Shown piece after piece: positions 1 through 6,538 of a stretch of DNA of 11,011 nucleotides. Numbering within the stretch: the stretch's first letter is position 1; each line of letters starts with the position of its first letter. The notes under the pieces were generated by a model. It was not told where the DNA came from, did not search any database, and saw nothing but the letters and a program-made list of their open reading frames with translations. The position numbers were made by a program, and so were the translations under genes. Source of the DNA: JBOFGK01 sp051649085 (GTDB lineage Bacteria > Bacillota_I > Bacilli_A > UBA3375); contig JBOFGK010000014.1 in the NCBI GenBank assembly GCA_051649085.1, positions 1 to 11,011 of the forward strand. The letters are read 5' to 3'.

Positions 1-45
1 TTAAGCGAATTTCGTATGGAATTCGAAAACATGAAACATATATGA
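1..45 (+). CDS. Possible 3' end of an upstream gene (partial)
   Basis: Reading from base 1 gives 14 sense codons (LSEFRMEFENMKHI) and then TGA at 43-45. A small stem-loop follows at 50-79, which is where a transcript end could lie. The peptide is too short to assign a family, and a second + frame is also open until about base 98, so this could be chance. Only the longer upstream sequence can show whether a real gene ends here. Confidence 0.25.
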   Translation, partial: LSEFRMEFENMKHI

Positions 46-47
46 AA

Positions 48-82
48 ATGATGCACCTAAGAATGAACTCAAGTGCATCTAT
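48..82 (+). other. Stem-loop after the possible upstream stop codon
   Basis: GATGCAC (50-56) pairs perfectly with GTGCATC (73-79) around a 16-base loop. Two more A/T pairs (48-49 with 81-82) form if T80 is bulged. The position just after the TGA at 43-45 suggests a weak terminator or an mRNA 3'-end structure. No T-run follows, so a classical intrinsic terminator is not well supported. Confidence 0.3.
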
Positions 83-96
83 AATAATAACGATTT

Positions 97-127
97 AGTG
101 ATATCAGGAATTTTATCCCCCATCACT
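97..127 (+). other. Small inverted repeat in the rdgB upstream region
   Basis: AGTGAT (97-102) and ATCACT (122-127) form a 6-bp stem. Inside the loop, GGA (107-109) can pair with TCC (116-118). The right arm runs into the TTGACA at 127-132. It could be an operator-like site or simple chance pairing in AT-rich DNA. The rest of 46-255 shows no gene. Confidence 0.2.
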
Positions 128-178
128 TGACATAGAACCAAAAAAGCTAAAAAAATCCCTCTAATCAACTTTTTGATG

Positions 179-184
179 TATAAT
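179..184 (+). promoter_or_regulatory. Candidate -10 box for the rdgB operon
   Basis: A perfect TATAAT lies 71 bases before the chosen rdgB start codon, implying a leader of roughly 65 bases. No good -35 sits 16-18 bp upstream (the sequence there is close to ATCCCTC). A consensus TTGACA at 127-132 is too far away to partner with it. The box is plausible as the operon promoter but rests on one hexamer. Confidence 0.4.
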
Positions 185-245
185 TAAATTAATGGGTCTT
201 AAAAACAAAAATGTGAAAAGACTGAGAAATTAATGACAGTTGATT

Positions 246-251
246 GGTGGG
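246..251 (+). promoter_or_regulatory. G-rich ribosome binding site that sets the rdgB start
   Basis: GGTGGG lies four bases before the ATG at 256. In-frame TTG (244) and GTG (247) codons fall inside or against this G-rich stretch and have no Shine-Dalgarno sequence of their own, so translation most likely starts at 256. Confidence 0.5.
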
Positions 252-255
252 AACG

Positions 256-837
256 ATGAGAAAGATACTAGTTGTTACGACAAATATGAATAAACGTGAT
301 GAAATTGCCAAATCTTTGCAAGAATATGAACTATTAACGCTTGCTGATATCGATGACTCAGATGACCCTGAAGAATTTGGTTTAACATTTGAACAAAATG
401 CATTAATAAAAGCCCAATATTTTAAAGCAAAATATCCTGAATATTTTGTCCTTGCTGATGATAGTGGACTATGTGTAGAAGCGCTTGGAGGGAAACCAGG
501 AATACATTCTGCGCGCTTTTCAGGTGTTACAGGAAAAAATAAAGATGAGGCCAACAATCAAAAATTAATTGATGTTTTAGCAGGTCAAGTAAGTAATGCT
601 TATTTTCAGACAAGTCTATGCTTTATTGGAGATGGTGACCCAATGCTTTTTTCTGGTCGAATTTATGGCAAGATAACTGGTGAAAATCGTGGAACAAATG
701 GTCATGGATATGATCCGCTATTTGTCCTAGAAACAAATCAAACACTTGCTGAGCTTTCGCTTAGCCAAAAGAATCAAATTTCCCATCGGGCAGTTGCAAC
801 AAAGAAACTGATTGACTCAGGAGTCTTAAATGTATAG
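256..837 (+). CDS. rdgB: XTP/dITP pyrophosphatase (RdgB/HAM1 family)
   Basis: The family hydrolyses non-canonical purine nucleoside triphosphates (dITP, XTP, ITP) to monophosphate and pyrophosphate in the cytoplasm, keeping deaminated bases out of DNA and RNA. The 193-residue product shows the whole signature: an N-terminal nucleotide-binding segment VVTTNMNKRDE with the TxNxxK pattern, the catalytic ADDSGL (Asp68-Asp69) followed by GKPGIHSARFSG, then NGHGYDPLF, and a C-terminal ISHRAVA. Length is normal for the family. I chose the ATG at 256 because the protein then begins MRKILVVTTN, as in homologs; an in-frame TTG at 244 would add four residues. It heads a tight operon and overlaps ispD by 8 bases. 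Family assignment is very secure; the symbol follows E. coli usage. Confidence 0.96.
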   Translation: MRKILVVTTNMNKRDEIAKSLQEYELLTLADIDDSDDPEEFGLTFEQNALIKAQYFKAKYPEYFVLADDSGLCVEALGGKPGIHSARFSGVTGKNKDEANNQKLIDVLAGQVSNAYFQTSLCFIGDGDPMLFSGRIYGKITGENRGTNGHGYDPLFVLETNQTLAELSLSQKNQISHRAVATKKLIDSGVLNV

Positions 838-1477
838 TGTAATAATCCCCGCAGCTGGAAGTGGATCAAGAGCAAACTTAGGTTACAATAAAATGTTACA
901 TCAATTTAATGATGAATATTTATTTAATTTAACACTTAAGGTTTTTCTAAAAGACCCTGAGTTTACTGAAATTTTCTTAGTTATAAATGAAAAAGATGAA
1001 GCTATTATTAAAAAAAAACTTGTTGTTGATTCACGAATTAAGCTTGTTTTTGGTGGTGCAACAAGGCAGAAAAGTGTTCAAAACGCTGTGCTTAAAGTAA
1101 CTAATGAAATAGTGTTCATCCATGATGGAGCAAGGCCGTTTGTTACAAGCGTTGAATTAAAAAAGTTAAAAGAAATGATTCAAAGTGAACGTGTGAATTG
1201 TGCACTAGCAGAGCCAGTTATCAATACGATTCATCAAGTAGAAAATGGATTTGTAAAATGTACACTTAAACGTGATGAATTATTTAGCTTTCAAACACCG
1301 CAAGTTTGTTTTGTTGCGGATTTAAAACAATGTTATTTAAAAGCAGAAGAAAAACAAACAGAATTCACTGATGAGGTTGGAATGCTTGTCGCTAATCAAA
1401 TCCCTGTCAAAGTTGTTTTAGGTGAGCCAACAAATATTAAAGTAACATATCAAACAGATTTTAAGGAGAACAAATGA
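830..1477 (+). CDS. ispD: 2-C-methyl-D-erythritol 4-phosphate cytidylyltransferase
   Basis: This is the MEP-pathway step that joins CTP and 2-C-methyl-D-erythritol 4-phosphate to give CDP-methylerythritol and pyrophosphate, on the way to isoprenoids. The 215-residue protein has the nucleotidyltransferase opening IIPAAGSGSR (residues 5-14) and Lys21 of the usual PKQ segment (here NKM). It continues with GGATRQKSVQNAV (75-87), HDGARP (98-103), KRDELFSFQTPQ (147-158), TDE (180-182) and NIKVT (202-206). These are the CTP- and substrate-binding positions of IspD. The ATG is preceded by AGGAG at 819-823 with six bases between, inside the end of rdgB. Its TGA overlaps the dnaD ATG. No other MEP gene is in the window. 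An IspD-like ribitol-phosphate cytidylyltransferase (TarI) is the main alternative; the motifs do not separate them decisively. Confidence 0.88.
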   Translation: MYSVIIPAAGSGSRANLGYNKMLHQFNDEYLFNLTLKVFLKDPEFTEIFLVINEKDEAIIKKKLVVDSRIKLVFGGATRQKSVQNAVLKVTNEIVFIHDGARPFVTSVELKKLKEMIQSERVNCALAEPVINTIHQVENGFVKCTLKRDELFSFQTPQVCFVADLKQCYLKAEEKQTEFTDEVGMLVANQIPVKVVLGEPTNIKVTYQTDFKENK

Positions 1478-2058
1478 GAAAACTGACGAATAATTTTATA
1501 CTAAATACGGATATTTTGAAAAAATATGAAAAAGCCGGTCTAACGACTACTGAATTAGTTGTTAGTTTAAAATTATTTTCCTTTAATCAAATGGATGTAA
1601 GTCTAATCGAGCTGATTAACGAATTTGGTCTTGAAATAAAAACACAAATAACTCCTTTAATTACTAAAGAGTTAGTTACTTTAAAAAATGAAGATGGTAA
1701 ATTTGTTGCAAATGTAGAAAAATTATATGAAGCATTGACATGTGATGTTTTAGAAGCAGTTGAAGAAAAATCAGCTGATATTATTCCTGACATTACAGAA
1801 ATTAAATTCGCAAAACAATTAACAGTTAATAATGTTGCTCAAGTTAAATTTATTTTAGGAAGAGAAATTAAACCGATCGAATTAGAAAGTTTAAAAAGTT
1901 GGATAGAATCAGGTTTTACATTCGAAATGATCGAACAAGCAATTTTAAAAGCAGGAAAAAAGGGAATCGATAGTTTTAACTATATTGAAGCGATTTTAAA
2001 AAATTCGCAAACGACAGAGTCAGATTCAAAAGTAATTGATCGTGGTTGGTCAATATGA
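1474..2058 (+). CDS. dnaD: DnaD-like replication initiation/restart protein
   Basis: DnaD of Firmicutes remodels DNA at oriC and at stalled forks and, with DnaB and the loader DnaI, brings in the replicative helicase. The 194-residue product has a likely winged-helix N-terminal half (about 1-95, starting with the typical LTNNFILNTDILKKYEKAGL) and a C-terminal DnaD/DnaB_2 domain (about 110-178). That domain carries a conserved-looking Trp143 and the helix IDSFNYIEAIL (165-175). The YxxxIxxxW motif described for DnaD is only partly kept: Tyr170 and Ile174 are present, but residue 178 is Ser. A short polar tail follows. AAGGAG precedes the ATG, which overlaps the ispD stop. In B. subtilis dnaD neighbours nth; here a methyltransferase follows instead. 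Family call is confident from pattern; function in initiation is inferred. Confidence 0.85.
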   Translation: MRKLTNNFILNTDILKKYEKAGLTTTELVVSLKLFSFNQMDVSLIELINEFGLEIKTQITPLITKELVTLKNEDGKFVANVEKLYEALTCDVLEAVEEKSADIIPDITEIKFAKQLTVNNVAQVKFILGREIKPIELESLKSWIESGFTFEMIEQAILKAGKKGIDSFNYIEAILKNSQTTESDSKVIDRGWSI

Positions 2059-3005
2059 TGAAAAACTACGTATTAATTGAGACACTTGAAAAACAAGTAT
2101 ATCCGCAAGATCAAATTTTAATCATTAATTTTGCAGCAATTAATTGTGATATAACTATTGCACTCAATTTCTTGGAAGATTTATTATGCCATAAGATTGC
2201 ACTTGGAGTTATAAATCGTGCAGGAGATAAAGAATTTAACTTTTTGTTAGAAGAATTTGCTTATCAAAATACAATTGGTTATTACGATTACGATTTTGTG
2301 CATACAGCTTATAAAAAATTTTCAGATTATTTAAAAAATGAAGTGAACGTTAATGATTCATACGGTAGATTAGCAAAATACTATGAAGAAATTCAAGCAG
2401 ACATTGATATCAAACCTTGGTTAAAACTAACTAAAAAATATTTAAAAGAGACGGATTATGTAGTCGAAGCTGCTTGTGGAACTGGTTCGTTCATTGCAGA
2501 GTTGCAACATCAAAATTACTTAGGTTATGATTTAAGTAAACCGATGATTGAAATTGCAAATCAAAAGACAAAGCATTTATTTCAAGTTGGAAATATGTTA
2601 GAGTTCAAACAGTTTGATGTAGATTTATACATCTGTTTTCTTGATTCGGTTAACTACTTAAAAACATTAGAAGATGTCCAAATTTTCTTTGAAAATGTGT
2701 ATGAATCGTTAAGAGAAGGTGGACATTTTATTTTCGACATTCATATGCTTAAAATGGTGAAACGCTTTAAGAAGTACGAGTATGCTGAACAATTTCAAGA
2801 ATTTGAATATTATCAAAAAAGTACAGTAATCGACAAAAATTTCTATCATTATTTTGTCTTTGTTGATGATTATGTTCACTTAGAATTACATGAACAGTTT
2901 TTCTATGACCTCTTAGAAATTCGAAAAACATTAACAGAAATTGGTTTTAAAGTGATTGAAGTTCAAAATCAGAGTAATCACCATATGATAGTTGCTCAAA
3001 AATAA
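2055..3005 (+). CDS. Class I SAM-dependent methyltransferase with extra N-terminal domain
   Basis: From about residue 103 the protein reads as a YqeM-type methyltransferase. SYGRLAKYYEEIQAD resembles the usual opening of that family. Motif I is VVEAACGTGS (136-145), the acidic SAM-ribose site is LGYDLS (156-161, Asp159), then come DLYICFLDSVNYL (190-202) and LREGGHFIFDIH (219-230). Substrate is unknown. The first 100 or so residues are not part of that fold. They look like a separate small alpha/beta domain, possibly a diverged RsfS (see findings). There is no internal ATG near residue 103 that would separate two genes. I start at the ATG at 2055, overlapping the dnaD TGA; the adjacent ATG at 2058 is equally possible, and an upstream TTG at 2046 has no better ribosome site. 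It is the last gene before a terminator. Confidence 0.8.
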   Translation: MMKNYVLIETLEKQVYPQDQILIINFAAINCDITIALNFLEDLLCHKIALGVINRAGDKEFNFLLEEFAYQNTIGYYDYDFVHTAYKKFSDYLKNEVNVNDSYGRLAKYYEEIQADIDIKPWLKLTKKYLKETDYVVEAACGTGSFIAELQHQNYLGYDLSKPMIEIANQKTKHLFQVGNMLEFKQFDVDLYICFLDSVNYLKTLEDVQIFFENVYESLREGGHFIFDIHMLKMVKRFKKYEYAEQFQEFEYYQKSTVIDKNFYHYFVFVDDYVHLELHEQFFYDLLEIRKTLTEIGFKVIEVQNQSNHHMIVAQK

Positions 3006-3016
3006 TAATTTAAGTA

Positions 3017-3066
3017 AAAACTCTACATGCCCTGTAATTAGGTAATGTAGAGTTTTAATGTTTTTT
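3017..3066 (+). terminator. Rho-independent terminator of the rdgB operon
   Basis: AAAACTCTACAT (3017-3028) pairs perfectly with ATGTAGAGTTTT (3045-3056), a 12-bp stem around a 16-base loop. CCT and AGG inside the loop can add three pairs. A run of six T follows at 3061-3066 after AATG. It begins 11 bases after the methyltransferase TAA and lies before the polA promoter. The A-rich left flank could give weak termination on the other strand too, but no minus-strand gene is present. Confidence 0.85.
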
Positions 3067-3089
3067 ATTTGCTTGAAAAAAACAAATAA
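3065..3089. repeat. 7-bp inverted repeat between terminator and polA promoter
   Basis: TTATTTG (3065-3071) is the reverse complement of CAAATAA (3083-3089), with an 11-base A-rich spacer. It overlaps the terminator T-run and lies about 85 bases upstream of the polA -10. It is AT-rich and may be chance, or it could be a protein-binding site. Confidence 0.25.
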
Positions 3090-3154
3090 GTCTGTGTTTA
3101 AGACTAAAAAACTCAATTGAAATTAGAACAATGAAAAATATACCCTATTTTTCC

Positions 3155-3180
3155 TTGAACAAGCTAAAATATGGTATAAT
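3155..3180 (+). promoter_or_regulatory. Extended -10 promoter for the polA operon
   Basis: TGGTATAAT at 3172-3180 is a perfect extended -10 (TGnTATAAT). The nearest -35-like hexamer, TTGAAC at 3155-3160, is only 14 bp away, so the extended -10 probably does most of the work with sigma-A type RNA polymerase. Transcription would start near 3187, leaving a leader of about 30 bases before polA. This is the only good promoter seen for the five downstream genes. Confidence 0.75.
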
Positions 3181-3218
3181 ATTATGAGTGTAAATAATCT
3201 TTATTTGAAAGGAAACAA

Positions 3219-5852
3219 GTGAAAAAATTACTATTAATCGATGGCTCAAATTTAATTTTTAGAGCATATTATGCAACGGAGAAAAATAACATTAAAACGC
3301 TAGATGGAAGACCTGCTAATGCGATTCAAACTTTAGTTGGAATGTTAAATAAATTATTTGAAACAGAAAAGCCTGATTATTTATTTGTAGCGCTTGATAC
3401 AGGGAAGCCAACATTTAGACATGAGCAATATGAAGATTATAAAGGGACTAGAAGTGAAACCCCAGTTCGCTTAAAAGAACAATTTCCAATGGCACATGAA
3501 TTATATGAAGAAATGGGAATTGCTTTTGGTGCGGTTGACGGTTATGAAGCCGATGATTTAATTGCAACATATGCGAAAACAGCTAAAGCTCAAGGGATGA
3601 CAGTTAAAGTCTTTTCAGGAGATAAAGATATGCTCCAACTTGTCGATCATGGAATTGATGTTTTGACACCTGCAATTGGTTTTGCCAAAGAAGTCCATTA
3701 CAATGAAGCAGTTTTCCAAGAAAAATTTGAATTTCCAAGTAAAAGATTTATTGAATATAAAGCATTAGTTGGAGACTCGAGTGATAACATAATTGGAATT
3801 AATAAGCTTGGTGATAAAACCGCTAAAAAATTAATAAATGAATATGAATCAATTGAGGCAATTATTGAAGCGGCCAAAGCCGGAACGATTAAAGGAGTTG
3901 TTGGTCAAAATATTGCTGAAAATGCAGAACAAATTTATCATAATTTAGAATTAGTTACATTAATTTATGATGCACCAACGGAATTACCACTAGAAGAGCT
4001 TAAGTTCAATTTCAATATAGTTGGATTAGTTAAATATTGTAAACAACTTGGTTTTTCTAAACTTGTTTCACAATATTCAAAACTTGCTGATATTGATCAA
4101 ACACAAATAATTAATCACAATGTAGAAGTGATTACGATTGATGAATTCGATGAAAAAGTACATACTGGAACCCAAACTGCTGTGTATACCCAAACATTAA
4201 AAGCAAACTATTTTTCATCAGAGTCTTTAGGAATTGCGTTTAGTTCAGAGGCTGGAACATTCTTCTTACCCCAAGCTAAAATTTCTGATAACTTTAAAGC
4301 TTGGCTAGCTGATGAAACGAAAATTAAAATAACTTATAATTTAAAGCGATTATTAGTTTTATTTGGTGAAGTTGGTGGTGTTAAATTTGATAGTTATTTA
4401 GCGGCTTCGTTAATCGATGTTCAAAACTATAAATTAGAAATTAATACACTGATGGCTAAATATGGAGCTGATTACGTTCTAAGCTTTGCTGATGTTTATA
4501 AAGTTATAAGTAATCCGCAAGTTCCTGAACCTGAACTACTTGCACGTGACTTAGGTTATAAAGCAGCAGCACTGTTCCAAACTTATTTACCACTTGTGAA
4601 TTTAATTGAACAAAACGAATTGCACCAAGTGTTATATGAAATTGAAATGCCACTTAGTTATGTACTTGCTGATGTAGAAAAAAATGGAATTTATATCGAT
4701 CAAGCTGAATTGTCTCATGTTCGTGAAACATATGAACAAAAAGAAGCAGAAATTGAAGCTAAAATCAAAGAAATTACCGATGTTAATTTTAAGTCAACAA
4801 AGCAATTAAGTGAATATCTGTTTGAAGAATTAAAAGTACCAACAGCTGGACTTAAGAAAACTAAAACAGGAATTTCGACAGATGTCAATAATTTAGAGCT
4901 GTTGATTACTAAATTAGATTGTGAAGATTATGAAGATGTAATTGAATTAATTAAATTAATTTTAGATCACCGAAGTTATGCAAAACTTGTCTCAACTTAT
5001 TTAAAAGGATTAGAACAATATATTGATGAAGATCAAAGAATTCATCCAATCTATCACCAATTACAATCTGAGACTGGGCGATTATCGACAATTGATCCAA
5101 GTATTCAAAATATTCCAATTAAGACCGAAAAAGGTCAAATAATTCGTAGCTTCTTCTCAGGAGGTGCAAAAAAAATTATTGCAATTGATTATTCACAAAT
5201 AGAACTTAGACTGATGGCTGAACTTTCAGGGGATGAACATTTAATGCAAGCATTTGTTGAAGGAGAGGATATTCACCAAGCGACAGCTGCGAAAATGTTC
5301 GGTAATGACAATCTTAAAGAAAACCGTAATCGAGCTAAAGCAATTAATTTTGGAATAATTTATGGAATGAGTTCATATGGATTAGCAAAACAAGTTGGAA
5401 TTGATAATAAGACAGCAAGCGAATTTATTGAAAAGTATTTTGCAACTTATCCAAAAGTGCATGATTACTTAGAAGCGTGTGTCACATTTGCTAAAGAACA
5501 TGGCTATGTAAAAACAATTACGAATCGTCGTCGAACAATTGAACATATAAACGATGGAAGCTTTAATGAAAAAGAACATGCTAAAAGAACTGCTGTTAAT
5601 ACGCCTGTTCAAGGTGGAGCTGCTGACCTAATTAAAGTTGCGATGATTGAAGTTGATAAATATTTAAAGTCAAGCGCAGTCGATGTAAAAATGATTATGC
5701 AAATTCATGATGAACTTGTCTTTGAAGTTGCTGAAAATGATGTAAATGAAGTAATGGGAAATATCAAGAAAATTATGGAAAATGTGCTAAATTTACAAGT
5801 ACCTTTAGTTGCAGAAGCAAATGTTGGAAGTAACTGGCTAGAGGCTAAATGA
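3219..5852 (+). CDS. polA: DNA polymerase I
   Basis: PolA fills gaps in repair and removes Okazaki-fragment primers. The 877-residue product has the 5'-3' exonuclease domain (about 1-290): IDGSN (7-11), GYEADDL (108-114), SGDKD (133-137), VGDSSDNIIG (184-193). A proofreading-domain remnant spans about 300-470. The polymerase domain (about 490-877) has motif A IDYSQIELR (Asp657, steric-gate Glu662), motif B RAKAINFGIIYG (Lys707, Phe711) and motif C QIHDE (Asp831). The 3'-5' exonuclease segment lacks the DxE of E. coli (the local sequence is AVYTQT), so proofreading is probably lost, as in Bacillus PolA. Start is GTG, with GAAAGGA five bases upstream. Its TGA overlaps the recO ATG. Full length contrasts with mycoplasmas, which often keep only the 5'-3' exonuclease. 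Confidence 0.97.
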   Translation: MKKLLLIDGSNLIFRAYYATEKNNIKTLDGRPANAIQTLVGMLNKLFETEKPDYLFVALDTGKPTFRHEQYEDYKGTRSETPVRLKEQFPMAHELYEEMGIAFGAVDGYEADDLIATYAKTAKAQGMTVKVFSGDKDMLQLVDHGIDVLTPAIGFAKEVHYNEAVFQEKFEFPSKRFIEYKALVGDSSDNIIGINKLGDKTAKKLINEYESIEAIIEAAKAGTIKGVVGQNIAENAEQIYHNLELVTLIYDAPTELPLEELKFNFNIVGLVKYCKQLGFSKLVSQYSKLADIDQTQIINHNVEVITIDEFDEKVHTGTQTAVYTQTLKANYFSSESLGIAFSSEAGTFFLPQAKISDNFKAWLADETKIKITYNLKRLLVLFGEVGGVKFDSYLAASLIDVQNYKLEINTLMAKYGADYVLSFADVYKVISNPQVPEPELLARDLGYKAAALFQTYLPLVNLIEQNELHQVLYEIEMPLSYVLADVEKNGIYIDQAELSHVRETYEQKEAEIEAKIKEITDVNFKSTKQLSEYLFEELKVPTAGLKKTKTGISTDVNNLELLITKLDCEDYEDVIELIKLILDHRSYAKLVSTYLKGLEQYIDEDQRIHPIYHQLQSETGRLSTIDPSIQNIPIKTEKGQIIRSFFSGGAKKIIAIDYSQIELRLMAELSGDEHLMQAFVEGEDIHQATAAKMFGNDNLKENRNRAKAINFGIIYGMSSYGLAKQVGIDNKTASEFIEKYFATYPKVHDYLEACVTFAKEHGYVKTITNRRRTIEHINDGSFNEKEHAKRTAVNTPVQGGAADLIKVAMIEVDKYLKSSAVDVKMIMQIHDELVFEVAENDVNEVMGNIKKIMENVLNLQVPLVAEANVGSNWLEAK

Positions 5853-6538
5853 GTGGAATAACAGCATATGTATTAAAGACAACTAATTATCAAGAGGCAG
5901 ATTTAATAATTAATTTATTAACAGAAACTGGGATTAAGACAATTTATGGACGTGGTTATCGAAAACCAAAATCAAATTATCATGCACTTAATAATCGTTT
6001 TATCAAATTATTAATTAATGGGATTGAGAAAAACAAATATTTTCAACTAACAGATGTAAAAGTCTTGAACTACCAATTGGCTCAAAAACTTGAATTTGAA
6101 ACATATGAGAAAATTTTACAAATAGCAGATCTGATTTTAAAAGGTAATAATCAAAATTTTGAAGTGACATTTAAATTATTTGAATACACAATTAAAGAAA
6201 TAACCGTTGAAAATACAAGTCAAATTTTAAATGTCTGGATTATTTATTTGCTTAAAAGTGAAGGATTAATTTTAAATTTTGAAAACTGTTTTAAGTGCCG
6301 AACAACAAGTAATCTAATAACGTTTGATTTGGATAATCTAAGCTTAATTTGCACAAATTGTCGAACAAGTCAGTATATATTTGAAAAGAAAGCAATTATC
6401 AATTTAAAGCTTTTATTTGATGGGCAACTTTCGCTGATCAAAACGATGAAAGAAAACAAACTAATCAATCAAGCATGTCTTTATTTACTTGAAGAGAATC
6501 TTGGAATAACATTAATTAAAGGAGTAAATTATGAGTAA
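5849..6538 (+). CDS. recO: DNA repair/recombination mediator RecO
   Basis: RecO works with RecR (and RecF) to load RecA on SSB-coated single-stranded DNA and to anneal strands. The 229-residue protein opens with SGITAYVLKTTNYQEADLII, the OB-fold start typical of RecO with its conserved Y-x-E-x-D pattern, followed by LLTETGIKTIYGRG. A helical middle region follows. The zinc-finger-like module CFKC (Cys147, Cys150) and CTNC (Cys168, Cys171) is intact. Length is normal to slightly short. Translation is probably coupled to polA through the ATGA overlap, with GAGG at 5841-5844 inside the polA end. Adjacency to glycyl-tRNA synthetase genes is common in Firmicutes and Mollicutes, which supports the call. 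Confidence 0.92.
   Translation: MSGITAYVLKTTNYQEADLIINLLTETGIKTIYGRGYRKPKSNYHALNNRFIKLLINGIEKNKYFQLTDVKVLNYQLAQKLEFETYEKILQIADLILKGNNQNFEVTFKLFEYTIKEITVENTSQILNVWIIYLLKSEGLILNFENCFKCRTTSNLITFDLDNLSLICTNCRTSQYIFEKKAIINLKLLFDGQLSLIKTMKENKLINQACLYLLEENLGITLIKGVNYE

Noticed and set aside
127..132. TTGACA as the -35 of the rdgB promoter
   Set aside because: No -10-like hexamer lies 16-18 bp downstream; the sequence there is a run of A.
244..255. TTG at 244 or GTG at 247 as the rdgB start
   Set aside because: They overlap the likely ribosome site, and homologs begin at the position of the ATG at 256.
189..557. Open minus-strand frame of 122 codons opposite rdgB
   Set aside because: It lies antisense to a gene with all RdgB motifs, has Ser/Phe-rich low-complexity content typical of antisense frames in AT-rich DNA, and has no family pattern.
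3089..3105. AGTCT/AGACT hairpin that could be a minus-strand terminator (T-rich on that strand)
   Set aside because: The stem is only 5 bp and no minus-strand gene exists here that would need it.
3181..3218. T-box or riboswitch controlling glyS or the polA operon
   Set aside because: The leader from the polA promoter is only about 30 bases, and glyS overlaps recO, leaving no room for such an element.
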